From the NCBI GenBank assembly GCA_015066525.1, contig SVOG01000056.1, forward strand, positions 1-49,484: 49,484 nucleotides of DNA, given 5' to 3'. The notes under the pieces are model-generated. The model did no database searches and was not told where the DNA came from. It worked only from the letters and a program-made list of their open reading frames with translations. How positions within the stretch are numbered: the first letter of the stretch is position 1; each line of letters begins with the position of its first letter. Positions 27,961 through 36,656 of the stretch are shown here, in pieces. Position numbers and translations under genes: made by a program. Source of the DNA: Oscillospiraceae bacterium (GTDB lineage Bacteria; Bacillota; Clostridia; Oscillospirales; Acutalibacteraceae).

Positions 27961-29895
27961 TTATCTTGCTTTGCTGTTGATTTCCTCGGTGATACGGGCA
28001 ACGAATTCGTCAATCGTCGTAGCTCCTTCGTCGCCGTTCTTGCGGGAGCGCACGGAGATGGTGCCCGCCTCGATATCCTTGTCGCCGACAAGAATCATAT
28101 AGGGGATTTTTTCCATCTGCGCGCTGCGAATCTTGAAGCCGATTTTTTCGCTTCTGTCGTCGAGCTCACAGCGAACGCCGGCAGCCTCGAGCTTCTCTAT
28201 CATCTCACGCGCGTAATCCTGGTGTCTGTCGGCAATCGGCAGGAACTTCACCTGAACGGGTGCGAGCCAGGTCGGGAACGCGCCCATTGTCTCCTCAATC
28301 AGATATGCCATAAATCTGTCGAGCGAGCCGAGGATAGCGCGGTGGAGCACAACGGGAGTGCGCTGGGTGTTGTCCTTGTCCACATAGGTGAGGTTGAACT
28401 TCGCGGGCAGACAGAAGTCGAGCTGACAGGTCGAGAGCGTGTACTCCGCGCCGACGGCGGGAGTGACGTTGACGTCGAGTTTCGGTCCGTAGAAGGCAGC
28501 CTCGCCGATTTCCTCGGTATAGTCGAGACCGAGGGAGTCGAGTACGTCGCGCAGCGCGTCTTCGGCGGTGTTCCACATCTCGTCGTCCTGGTGGTACTTC
28601 TCGGTGTCCGCGGGGTCGCGCAGTGAGAGTACGAGGCGGTAATCCGTGATGCCGAAATCCTTATAGGTGTCGAAAATGAGGTCAACAACTTTCGCAAACT
28701 CGTCCTTAATCTGCTCGGGCGTTACGAAGAGGTGCGCATCGTTCTGGCAGAAATGTCTGCCGCGCTCGATACCCTTGAGCGTACCCGACGCCTCAAAGCG
28801 GAAATCGTGTGCAATCTCGCCGATTCTGACGGGAAGGCTTCTGTAAGAATGGGGCGTGTTGGCGTAAATGCGCATATGGTGCGGGCAGTTCATCGGTCTG
28901 AGGACATAGGTTTCGTCCTCCACCTCCATGGCGGGGAACATATTATTCTGGTAGTGCTCCCAGTGACCCGAGGTCTGGTAGAGACCGACGGTGCCGATAC
29001 AGGGCGTCAGCACGTGCTGATAGCCGGATTTGATTTCTTTGTCGCGGATGTAATCCTCGAGAATTCTCCAGAGGGTGTAGCCCTTGGGCAGAAACATCGG
29101 CATACCCTTGCCGACGAGCTCGTCGGTCATAAAGAGCTGCAGGTCGTGACCGAGCTTTCTGTGGTCGCGGAGTTTTGCCTCCTCGAGTTTCTGCAGGTAT
29201 TCGTCGAGCATCTCCTTCTTCGGGAAGGCGATACCGTAGATTCTCTGCAGCGCCTTGCCCTTGGAGTCGCCGCGCCAGTAAGCGGCGTTGTTGCTGAGAA
29301 GTTTGAACGCATTTGCCTTGATGTGTCCGGTTTTGTCCACGTGAGGACCGGCGCAAAGCTCGGTGAACTCACCCTGCTTGTAGAAACTGATTGCCTCGCC
29401 CTTGTCGGCGTGCTCCTTGATGAGCTCAATCTTGTAGGGCTCGCCCTTTTCTTCCATCAGCGCGATTGCCTCGTCGACGGGGAGTTCAAAACGCTCGAGT
29501 TCGAGGTTTTCCTTGATAATCTTCTTCATCTCCGCCTCGATTTTTTCGAGGTCATCGGGGGAGAAGGTGTTTTCCACATCGAAGTCGTAGTAAAATCCGT
29601 TGTCAATCGCAGGACCGATGGTGAGCTTTGCCGCGGGATAGAGACGCTTCACCGCCTGCGCCATAATGTGGGACGCGGTGTGGTTATATGCCTTCTTGCC
29701 GTCCTCGTCGTCAAAGGTCAATACCTCGAGCGCCGCGTCGCTGTCGATAACGGTGCGCAGGTCCGCTACCGCGCCGTTAATCTTGCAGCAGCAAGCGTTG
29801 CGGAAAAGTCCCATTGAAATGTCTTTTGTAATGTCGGCAGCGGTTTTTGCCTCATTATATGTGAGGATTGAGCCGTCTTTAAGAGTGATATTCAT
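27961..29895 (-). CDS. thrS: Threonyl-tRNA synthetase
   Basis: This 644-residue class II synthetase charges tRNA-Thr. Domain order: N-terminal TGS domain (about residues 1-62), the editing domain with HxxxH (HTASHIMA near 70-77) and CAGPHV near 180, the catalytic core with NCPHHM near 332-337, and the C-terminal anticodon-binding domain. Three ATGs occur in tandem after AGGAGG; the third (29895) has the best spacing and gives the usual N-terminus MNITLKDG. Expression is controlled by a T-box riboswitch directly upstream that responds to uncharged tRNA-Thr. Confidence 0.97.
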   Translation of the reverse strand: MNITLKDGSILTYNEAKTAADITKDISMGLFRNACCCKINGAVADLRTVIDSDAALEVLTFDDEDGKKAYNHTASHIMAQAVKRLYPAAKLTIGPAIDNGFYYDFDVENTFSPDDLEKIEAEMKKIIKENLELERFELPVDEAIALMEEKGEPYKIELIKEHADKGEAISFYKQGEFTELCAGPHVDKTGHIKANAFKLLSNNAAYWRGDSKGKALQRIYGIAFPKKEMLDEYLQKLEEAKLRDHRKLGHDLQLFMTDELVGKGMPMFLPKGYTLWRILEDYIRDKEIKSGYQHVLTPCIGTVGLYQTSGHWEHYQNNMFPAMEVEDETYVLRPMNCPHHMRIYANTPHSYRSLPVRIGEIAHDFRFEASGTLKGIERGRHFCQNDAHLFVTPEQIKDEFAKVVDLIFDTYKDFGITDYRLVLSLRDPADTEKYHQDDEMWNTAEDALRDVLDSLGLDYTEEIGEAAFYGPKLDVNVTPAVGAEYTLSTCQLDFCLPAKFNLTYVDKDNTQRTPVVLHRAILGSLDRFMAYLIEETMGAFPTWLAPVQVKFLPIADRHQDYAREMIEKLEAAGVRCELDDRSEKIGFKIRSAQMEKIPYMILVGDKDIEAGTISVRSRKNGDEGATTIDEFVARITEEINSKAR

Positions 29896-29910
29896 CATCA
29901 TTCCTCCTGA

Positions 29911-30135
29911 AAAATAAAAAGCGCCCTGAAACATCAGGGTGCATGGTTTACACGGTTCCACCTGAATTATACCTTGCGGTATCACTCAAACCCTTTAACG
30001 CAGGGGGTACGGCACACCATTTCCTGTGTGCGGCTCGGGGATGGTAACAATTCTTCTGCGTGCGTTTTTGCACCGACCAAACGCTCTCTGAAACGCAGGG
30101 CAAAACTGCCGTGTTCCCGTCACTGCCTTAATATT
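29911..30135 (-). promoter_or_regulatory. T-box riboswitch of thrS
   Basis: On the minus strand it contains the T-box core AGGTGGAACCGTG (29951-29963) and a terminator GCACCCTGA/TCAGGGCGC followed by CTTTTTATTTTT (29911-29942). A stem I region has CAGAGAG, a GGTCGGTGC segment and a GAA-rich loop before a likely specifier ACC (Thr) at 30043-30045. Binding of uncharged tRNA-Thr would stabilise the antiterminator and allow thrS transcription. The specifier position is inferred from the thrS context and the general T-box layout. Confidence 0.92.
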
Positions 30136-30141
30136 AAAACT

Positions 30142-30170
30142 ATCATAACACTGCGCTTTTGATTTGTCAA
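30142..30170 (-). promoter_or_regulatory. Promoter of the T-box-thrS transcript
   Basis: On the minus strand TTGACA, a 17-base spacer and TATGAT, about seven bases before the T-box leader. Confidence 0.85.
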
Positions 30171-30183
30171 TTAAAATTTAATG

Positions 30184-30197
30184 TGACAATATTGTAA
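30184..30197. promoter_or_regulatory. Possible response-regulator box 1
   Basis: TGACAATATTGTAA contains the palindrome ACAATATTGT and matches 31899-31912 at 12 of 14 positions. It lies upstream of the response regulator gene. Confidence 0.5.
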
Positions 30198-30208
30198 TGG
30201 AAACCCAC

Positions 30209-30224
30209 TGTATCATATGATACA
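30209..30224. promoter_or_regulatory. Perfect 16-base palindrome before the response regulator
   Basis: TGTATCATATGATACA is self-complementary over its full length and overlaps a plausible TACAAT -10. It is about 20 bases before the ATG at 30245. Confidence 0.55.
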
Positions 30225-30244
30225 ATATCCACGAGGTGAAAAGA

Positions 30245-30919
30245 ATGGATATTTTTCTTCTGGAAGATGACAGTGCTATCGCAACGGCGCTGACGTATTC
30301 TCTTGAAAATGAAGGCTACCGTGTCACGCTCGCAAGGAGTATTGCCGAAGCGAAGGCTGTCATCGCAGACAAGGTCTTTTCCTTATATATTCTCGATTTA
30401 ACCCTGCCCGACGGCAGCGGCTATGATATTTGCAAGGCGGTGAAGGCGCAGGGCGACTATCCCGTGATATTCCTGACCGCCTATGACGACGAGGCGAATG
30501 TGGTGATGGGCTTTGACCTCGGCGCGGACGATTATATCGCAAAACCGTTTCGGCTGAAAGAACTACTTGCCCGTATGAAATCCGTCCTGCGCCGTTACAG
30601 TAAGGAGAGCGCGGACGGGGTCGTGACGCTTTACAACGTGCGCGTCAATATGAACGAGGCGCGCGTGTGGAAAAACGGCGAGGAAGTGATTCTGACCGCG
30701 ATGGAGTACCGGCTGCTGCTGACGATGCTGCACAATCGCGGCGCGGTGCTGACGCGCAATAAGTTGCTCGAGGATATCTGGGACGTGGACGGCGATTTTG
30801 TGAACGATAATACGCTCACCGTTTATATCAAGCGCCTGCGTAATAAGATTGAGGACAACCCCGCCGAGCCGACCATCATCAAAACTGTGAGAGGAATGGG
30901 ATACATCATTGAAAAATAA
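30245..30919 (+). CDS. OmpR/PhoB-family response regulator
   Basis: The 224-residue protein has an N-terminal receiver domain (residues 1-115) with the acidic pocket LEDD near 5-8, the phosphoacceptor Asp in ILDLTLPDG near 50, the conserved Thr in FLTAYDD near 78 and Lys in AKPFR near 100. A C-terminal winged-helix DNA-binding domain follows (about 125-222; VWKNGEEVILTAMEYRLL, then VRGMGY). The ATG at 30245 is seven bases after GAGGTG; an in-frame GTG three codons earlier lies within the SD and is rejected. It overlaps the kinase gene by 11 bases. It likely controls the adjacent ABC transporter genes. Confidence 0.95.
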   Translation: MDIFLLEDDSAIATALTYSLENEGYRVTLARSIAEAKAVIADKVFSLYILDLTLPDGSGYDICKAVKAQGDYPVIFLTAYDDEANVVMGFDLGADDYIAKPFRLKELLARMKSVLRRYSKESADGVVTLYNVRVNMNEARVWKNGEEVILTAMEYRLLLTMLHNRGAVLTRNKLLEDIWDVDGDFVNDNTLTVYIKRLRNKIEDNPAEPTIIKTVRGMGYIIEK

Positions 30920-31901
30920 AGGATTTTATCTGCCGATGCTCATAGGCATTGCCGTGACGGCGGTTGCAAGTACTTTGATGTTGCGCGTGAATCTTGTCGG
31001 CGCGCTGATTTGCGCTGTGACGGGCGCGGTGCTGCTGTGCGTTTTCGGCGTGTTTACTGCGAAGCGCTACCGCGCCATCAGCGAACTGAATGACTATTTA
31101 TCGCTCGTCTGCGCAGGGCATTACGATTTGGCGCTCGGCGACAATTCCGAGGGAGAACTCTCGATTTTGCAGAATAATCTGTTGAAGGTAATTTCGCAGC
31201 TGAAAACGCAGAATGAAGTGATTGCGGCGGATAAGGTCTATCTCGCCGATTCGCTTGCTGATATTTCGCACCAGCTCAAAACGCCGCTGACCTCGATGAT
31301 GATGGTGTCCGAACTGCTCGAAGATGAGACTGACGAGGATAAGCGCAGGGAGTTCATCGGTATTATCCACACCCAGTGCAATAAAATGAACTGGCTCGTG
31401 CAGACGCTGCTGAAACTGTCAAAACTTGACGCCGGCACGGCTGATATGAACCGCGAACCGCTCGCCGTCGGCGAAATCATTGAAAGCGCCCTTGCGCCGT
31501 TTATGCTCACCCTTGATTTGAAGAATATTAATGTGGAAAAGAAAATCAGCGATTTTCAGTTTACGGGCGATAAAAACTGGAGCACTGAGGCGCTGCAGAA
31601 TATCATCAAGAATTGCATCGAGCATACCGATGCGGGCGGCACGCTTCGTATTGAAACGGATGAAACCACGGTGTTTAAGCGGATTGTGATTCGTGATAAC
31701 GGCTGCGGGATTGCGCGGGAGGATTTGCCCCATATCTTTGAGCGCTTTTACCACGGCAAAAATGCGTCATCGGAGAGCGTGGGTATCGGGCTCGCGCTAT
31801 CCAAAGCCATTCTCAGCAAAGAAAACGCCTCCGTCTCCGTCACCAGTGAGGAAGGACGCGGAACACAGTTTGAAATCAAGTTTTACAAATCGGTAATATG
31901 A
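30909..31901 (+). CDS. Intramembrane-sensing type histidine kinase
   Basis: The 330-residue kinase has two membrane segments close together (about residues 8-24 and 29-50), leaving almost no extracytoplasmic loop, as in the BceS/LiaS group. A linker follows, then the phosphoacceptor His in ISHQLKTPL near 120, and the ATPase domain with NIIKNCIEHT, DNGCGI, and GIGLALSKAI. Kinases of this shape do not sense ligands by themselves but report on a partner transporter. The TTG at 30909 is taken as the start because it gives the family-like MKNKGF; an ATG at 30936 is the alternative. It overlaps the response regulator. Confidence 0.93.
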   Translation: MKNKGFYLPMLIGIAVTAVASTLMLRVNLVGALICAVTGAVLLCVFGVFTAKRYRAISELNDYLSLVCAGHYDLALGDNSEGELSILQNNLLKVISQLKTQNEVIAADKVYLADSLADISHQLKTPLTSMMMVSELLEDETDEDKRREFIGIIHTQCNKMNWLVQTLLKLSKLDAGTADMNREPLAVGEIIESALAPFMLTLDLKNINVEKKISDFQFTGDKNWSTEALQNIIKNCIEHTDAGGTLRIETDETTVFKRIVIRDNGCGIAREDLPHIFERFYHGKNASSESVGIGLALSKAILSKENASVSVTSEEGRGTQFEIKFYKSVI

Positions 31902-31912
31902 CAAAATTGTTA
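31899..31912. promoter_or_regulatory. Possible response-regulator box 2
   Basis: TGACAAAATTGTTA, 12 of 14 positions like box 1, between the kinase gene and the ABC genes. It overlaps the kinase stop by three bases and lies about 60 bases before the ATPase start. Confidence 0.5.
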
Positions 31913-31973
31913 TAAAAAATTCACCTGAATGTAAGATAAAAAGGGTACCATTGTGTCATCGAAAGGAGATAAA

Positions 31974-32660
31974 ATGATGAAAATTTTAGAAACAGTCAAT
32001 CTTTGCAAAACATACGGAAACGGCGACACGATGGTAAAGGCGCTTGATAACGTCAGCTTTTCCGTCGAGAGGGGCGAGTTCGTTGCCATCGTCGGACCGA
32101 GCGGCTCGGGTAAATCGACGCTGATGCACATCTTAGGCGGCGTGGATACCGCGACGAGCGGCAGCGTCATTATTGATAAAACCGATATTTCCACCCTCGA
32201 TGAAACGGCGCTTGCCATCTTTCGCCGCAGACAAATCGGTCTGGTCTATCAGTTCTATAACCTGATTCCCATTCTGACCGTGGAGGAGAATCTGACGCTT
32301 CCACTGCTTCTTGATGGCAGAAAGCCCGATGAACGGCAACTAAACAGCATTATCGAACGCCTCGGCTTGCAGGACCGGCTCTCGCATCTTCCGTCCCAGC
32401 TTTCGGGCGGCCAGCAGCAGAGAGTGTCCATCGGCAGAGCGTTGATAAATAACCCCGCTCTTATGCTTGCCGACGAGCCGACGGGTAACCTCGACAGTGA
32501 AAACAGCAAGGAGATTATCGCGCTGCTCCGTCAGTTTAACCGCGAGCTCGGCCAGACGGTTATTATGATTACACACGACGAGCAGATTGCGCTTTCTGCC
32601 GACCGTCTGATTGAAATCAAAGACGGCAGAATTGTCCGCGACGAAAGGAGAGTACAATGA
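31974..32660 (+). CDS. ABC transporter ATPase linked to the two-component system
   Basis: The 228-residue ATPase has Walker A GPSGSGKST near residues 42-50, a Q-loop (VYQFYNL) near 94-100, LSGGQQQR near 143-150, Walker B LMLADEPTGNLD near 160-171 and an H-loop (MITHDE) near 200-205. SGGQQQR and ADEPTGNLD place it in the MacB/LolD/BceA branch. Two ATGs follow AAAGGAG; the first is used. The stop overlaps the permease start (ATGA), so the two are coupled. A box shared with the regulator promoter lies upstream, so phosphorylated regulator probably induces it, as in antimicrobial-peptide detoxification modules. Confidence 0.94.
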   Translation: MMKILETVNLCKTYGNGDTMVKALDNVSFSVERGEFVAIVGPSGSGKSTLMHILGGVDTATSGSVIIDKTDISTLDETALAIFRRRQIGLVYQFYNLIPILTVEENLTLPLLLDGRKPDERQLNSIIERLGLQDRLSHLPSQLSGGQQQRVSIGRALINNPALMLADEPTGNLDSENSKEIIALLRQFNRELGQTVIMITHDEQIALSADRLIEIKDGRIVRDERRVQ

Positions 32661-35128
32661 ACATCGTTAACACCCTGACTCTCCGCCACATCAAAAGTCA
32701 CAAACGCCGTTCCCTGTTAACGGTGCTGTCCATTATTGTTTCCGTCGCGATGGTAACGGCAGTTTTTACCACGGTGTTTTCATTTGTAACCTTTTTAAGG
32801 GATGCAACGCTTGCTTACGACGGCAGCTGGCAGGCGGAGCTGACTTATGAAGAAACGCCCGACCTTGCCGCGTTTCAAAGCGAGGATACGGAATACTATG
32901 CCGGAGTGCAGTTGTGCCGGTTCACTTATCAAAAGGATATAGAAAAGGCGAAGGCGTATTCTCAGATTGACGCAGTGGACGAAGCCGTTGTCAAAATGCG
33001 AAATATCAAAATCAAAGAGGGTGCGTTTCCGAAAAACAAAGGCGACCTTCTGATAACCGATAAGTATATTGAAAACAATAAATTGAATTGGAGGGTTGGC
33101 GACACCGTCAGTCTTTACTGCGCCGATTTTGCCACGGAAAAAGAATACTTCAAGGAGTATAAAATCTGCGGTATTGCGCAGGGAAATGTCAGCTTTTTTG
33201 ACAACCGTGACGGGGTTACGGCAAATGCGGATAGCGCTGTGTCATATGTAACTCTCCGCTATAAAACGCTTGACGAATCGTTTTATGACAAAGCCGAAAC
33301 GCTGCAAAAGAAAACCGGTGCAAAGCATATTTCTTATAACACCGATTTGCTTGATTATTCGGGCGTAAACAGGGGCAGCAGCACCATAAGAACGGTGAAG
33401 ATTTTTACCTGCATCATTCTTGCCGTAATCGTTTTTGCTTCCGTGTTTATGATTTATGACAGCTTTGCCGTGTCCTATCAGGAGCGTGAGCGCTATCTGG
33501 GTATGCTTGCTTCGGTAGGAGCGACTAAAAAACAAAAACGCTCGTCCATTTACTTTGAAGGCTTTATACTCGGTACAGCAGGAACCGTGCTCGGCATAAT
33601 TGCCGGCTTTGTCGGTATGGCAATCACCTTCAGGAGTATTGAGGGAGCTTTTCTGTCAACAATTGCCATACCGATTCAGGGTACATTAAAGGTGCATTTC
33701 AGTCCGTATATTATAATTGGCACAGTCGCCCTAAGCGCGCTTACAATCTTTGTGTCCTGTTATATTCCGGCGCGCCGTGCATCCAAAACCACGCCGATAA
33801 ACGCGATTAAGGGAACCAACACCGTGAAGGTGAAAAAAGCAAAACGCCTGCGCGTTTCCGGGCTGACAAAGAAGCTTTACGGCTTTGAGGGCGAGCTTGC
33901 AGTCAAAAACTTCAAGCGCAACGGCAGACGCAGCCGCACCATCGTATTTGCACTTGTGATGAGCGTTGTATTGTTTCTTTCGGTAACGAATTTCTCGCAG
34001 CTGTTTACATCTTTGGTGCAGATGGAAACGGGCGAACAAAACGCCGATTTTCAGGTTTATTCAAAAATTGAGGACAAAGATGAAATAAAGAAATACTTTG
34101 AAAGGGCGGACATTGACGATTGCGTTTCGTATCTGCAGGTAAACAGCACCCTGAAAAATACGGATTTATTAACTGCGGATGCAAAAAGTGCTTATAACAG
34201 CAAAGAAAAAAGCATCTATCTCTTTGTGATGGAAAACGAGAGATTTGACGACTATCTCAGGGCACTTGGAGAAAAACCGGAGGGGTATCATCACACGGAC
34301 AGCTTAAAAGCAATCATTTTTAATCAGGTTACGGATGTGTCCGGCAAAATGCATAAAAGCTTTCCGGCATTTTCCGCAGACGTCGCGGGCAAAACGCTTG
34401 AATGTTATATCAATCAGATTGACGAGAACACGGGCGAAAACAATATCAAGCATGATTTTAATGTAACCGCCGGCGCCATTACAGACAAAGAGTATGACGG
34501 CAGACTGTTCCTGCCAAAGTATATGAATTACCCCTCCATCATACTTCCGGAGGACGCCATTTCCGTACTGCCCGTTGAGCAAAACGGCTGTGTGTTTAAT
34601 ATCTTTGTCAGAGATTACAAGCCTGCGATGGAAGCGGCGGAGTCGTATTTTGAAAGTAAGGGTATCGCCTGTGAAATCGTGGATACAACCTCACAGATTC
34701 AGGCGATTAACGCAGTTTTGCAGATTATGAAAGTCTTTATGTATGGCTTTATCACGCTGATTACTCTTATTGCAATCATCAACATTATCAACTCTGTTTC
34801 AAACTCGATGAACGAGCGCAAAACGGAATTTGCCATGCTCAAATCCGTCGGCGTCACCCCGAAAGGATTTAAGAAGATGGTTTATGTGGAGAGCGTGCGC
34901 TATGGCGTGAAATCACTTTTGTGGTCGCTGCCGCTCAGCGTTGCGCTGCACGCGTTGATGTATTATGCGCTGTCAAGCGCGGAGGGTATGCAGATACCGT
35001 TTTCAACCAACTGGCAGTATTATGTTGCGGCGGTTCTTGCGGTGTTTGCCATCATTCTGATGTCGCTGCTCTATTCGGCTGACAAGATTAAGGACGATAA
35101 TATTATCGAAAACTTAAAACAGGATTAA
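32657..35128 (+). CDS. ABC transporter permease of the FtsX/MacB type
   Basis: The 823-residue permease has an N-terminal membrane segment (about residues 19-44), an extracytoplasmic domain of about 190 residues, three segments near 245-370, a further segment near 425-448, a second extracytoplasmic domain (about 450-690) and three C-terminal segments (about 695-810). This is two FtsX halves with two external domains. BceB-type permeases are usually about 650 residues with one large external domain, so this is a related but distinct layout. Together with the intramembrane kinase it may sense and remove peptides acting on the envelope. A strong terminator follows. Confidence 0.9.
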   Translation: MNIVNTLTLRHIKSHKRRSLLTVLSIIVSVAMVTAVFTTVFSFVTFLRDATLAYDGSWQAELTYEETPDLAAFQSEDTEYYAGVQLCRFTYQKDIEKAKAYSQIDAVDEAVVKMRNIKIKEGAFPKNKGDLLITDKYIENNKLNWRVGDTVSLYCADFATEKEYFKEYKICGIAQGNVSFFDNRDGVTANADSAVSYVTLRYKTLDESFYDKAETLQKKTGAKHISYNTDLLDYSGVNRGSSTIRTVKIFTCIILAVIVFASVFMIYDSFAVSYQERERYLGMLASVGATKKQKRSSIYFEGFILGTAGTVLGIIAGFVGMAITFRSIEGAFLSTIAIPIQGTLKVHFSPYIIIGTVALSALTIFVSCYIPARRASKTTPINAIKGTNTVKVKKAKRLRVSGLTKKLYGFEGELAVKNFKRNGRRSRTIVFALVMSVVLFLSVTNFSQLFTSLVQMETGEQNADFQVYSKIEDKDEIKKYFERADIDDCVSYLQVNSTLKNTDLLTADAKSAYNSKEKSIYLFVMENERFDDYLRALGEKPEGYHHTDSLKAIIFNQVTDVSGKMHKSFPAFSADVAGKTLECYINQIDENTGENNIKHDFNVTAGAITDKEYDGRLFLPKYMNYPSIILPEDAISVLPVEQNGCVFNIFVRDYKPAMEAAESYFESKGIACEIVDTTSQIQAINAVLQIMKVFMYGFITLITLIAIINIINSVSNSMNERKTEFAMLKSVGVTPKGFKKMVYVESVRYGVKSLLWSLPLSVALHALMYYALSSAEGMQIPFSTNWQYYVAAVLAVFAIILMSLLYSADKIKDDNIIENLKQD

Positions 35129-35132
35129 CGTA

Positions 35133-35162
35133 AATCGGGCTGCGCGCGCAGCCCGATTTTAT
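35133..35162 (+). terminator. Terminator of the ABC operon
   Basis: AATCGGGCTGCG and CGCAGCCCGATT form a perfect stem followed by TTATCTT. Confidence 0.88.
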
Positions 35163-35166
35163 CTTA

Positions 35167-35195
35167 TTGACAAAACTGCTTTGTAAATATATACT
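35167..35195 (+). promoter_or_regulatory. Promoter of the CDP-glycerol transferase gene
   Basis: TTGACA, a 17-base spacer and TATACT. Confidence 0.78.
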
Positions 35196-35224
35196 TTAAT
35201 TAGTAATTAAGAGGAGAGTTCTCT

Positions 35225-36553
35225 ATGATTTGGTACGGCAAAGAGGATATGGATAAGCTGGAAAATCTCCCCGATTTTTCCCATCTGACGAAGCAGGACA
35301 GCAAGGTCAAGGCACTCGCCCTCGATGTGGCGAAGAAGAGCGCGCTCTTTCGAAAGGCGTCGCGCGACGCACTGAATCTGAAGCGTAAGCTGGCTTACGA
35401 AAAACGCACGAAGGATATTAAGACCGACCCGAAAGTGATTTTATTCTCCACTTTTGACGGCAGGTCCTACGGCGACAGCCCGAAGGCGATTTATGAGTAT
35501 ATGCTGACGGACAGCCGATTCGACGATTATACCTTTGTGTGGGCGTTTCGTTCGCCTAAGGATTTTAAGTTCCTGCTCGAAAATAAGAATACTTATATTG
35601 TCCAGCCCGCGACGCCGCAGTACGATTTAGCGTGCGCGACGGCGAAATACTGGCTCTATAACTACCGTATCGCCGATTATATTTACCCCAGGGATGACCA
35701 GGTCTATGTCCAGCTCTGGCACGGCACCCCGCTGAAACGCCTCGGCTACGATATCGCGATTTCCGACAACGTGATGAATTCGCAGACGGAAATCCGTGAG
35801 AAATATAAGATTGACGCGGCGAAGTTTAAGTACATTCTCGCCCCGAGCGAGTTCGCGGGTGAGAAGTTCGCCTCGGCGTGGAACTTAAAGGCAATTGGCA
35901 AGGAGGATGCCGTGCTCGTTGCCGGCTATCCGCGTAATGATTTCCTGATAAACTACACCCCCGCGGATGTACAGAAAATCAAAGAGGAACTCGGCTTGCC
36001 CGAGGATAAGAAAATCATTCTTTACGCCCCGACCTGGCGCGATAATCAGCACGACAGCGAACTCGGCTATGTCTACGAGCCCGAGGCGGATTTCGACAAG
36101 CTCCGAAAGGCGCTCAGCGACGAGTACATCATTCTCTTCCGTGCGCACTATCTCGTGGCGAACAGCTTTGATTTTGAGAAATACGCGGGTTTCGTCTGGG
36201 ATGTGTCGGGCGTGGCGGATATTAACCGTCTCTACATTGCCGCGGATATGCTCGTCACCGATTATTCGAGCGTATTCTTCGACTATGCGAATCTCGGGCG
36301 ACCGATTCTCTTTTATATGTACGATATGGATGCCTATGCGGGACAGATTCGCGGCTTTTATATCGACACGAGCGAACTCCCCGGCAAGATTGTCAAAACG
36401 ACCGACGCGCTTGCCGATGAAATTAAAGGTATTGATTTTCAAACCTTCGATTTTGAAAAGGAATATCCCGCTTTTCGTCCGAAGTTTAATTATCTCGACG
36501 ACGGCGCGGCGTCGCGGCGTGTTGCCGAGGCAGTCATTGAGGAAATCTCATGA
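35225..36553 (+). CDS. CDP-glycerol:glycerophosphate glycerophosphotransferase family protein
   Basis: The 442-residue protein belongs to the TagB/TagF family that adds glycerol-phosphate units from CDP-glycerol during teichoic acid or related polymer synthesis at the inner face of the membrane. Family motifs are QLWHGTPLKRLG near residues 158-169, AGYPRNDFL near 230-238, LYAPTWRDN near 258-266, FRAHY near 302-306 and VTDYSSVFFDYA near 339-350 with its Ser-Ser pair. The first 65 residues are basic and may bind the membrane. The ATG at 35225 follows GAGGAGAG. It stands alone with its own promoter and terminator, so whether it primes or polymerises is not known. Confidence 0.92.
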   Translation: MIWYGKEDMDKLENLPDFSHLTKQDSKVKALALDVAKKSALFRKASRDALNLKRKLAYEKRTKDIKTDPKVILFSTFDGRSYGDSPKAIYEYMLTDSRFDDYTFVWAFRSPKDFKFLLENKNTYIVQPATPQYDLACATAKYWLYNYRIADYIYPRDDQVYVQLWHGTPLKRLGYDIAISDNVMNSQTEIREKYKIDAAKFKYILAPSEFAGEKFASAWNLKAIGKEDAVLVAGYPRNDFLINYTPADVQKIKEELGLPEDKKIILYAPTWRDNQHDSELGYVYEPEADFDKLRKALSDEYIILFRAHYLVANSFDFEKYAGFVWDVSGVADINRLYIAADMLVTDYSSVFFDYANLGRPILFYMYDMDAYAGQIRGFYIDTSELPGKIVKTTDALADEIKGIDFQTFDFEKEYPAFRPKFNYLDDGAASRRVAEAVIEEIS

Positions 36554-36558
36554 TAGAT

Positions 36559-36584
36559 AGGAGGGCGTTTGCCCTCCTGTTTTT
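36559..36584 (+). terminator. Terminator of the CDP-glycerol transferase gene
   Basis: AGGAGGGC and GCCCTCCT pair around GTTT, followed by GTTTTT. Confidence 0.87.
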
Positions 36585-36656
36585 ATAAAAATCCCTTTAT
36601 TTTTTCTGCCATATGCGATATAATGGGAGTGAATTTATACAAAAGGAGTAAAATAT

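Noticed and set aside
28732-29817. 361-residue open frame opposite thrS
   Set aside because: It is an antisense shadow of a conserved synthetase gene, without SD or promoter.
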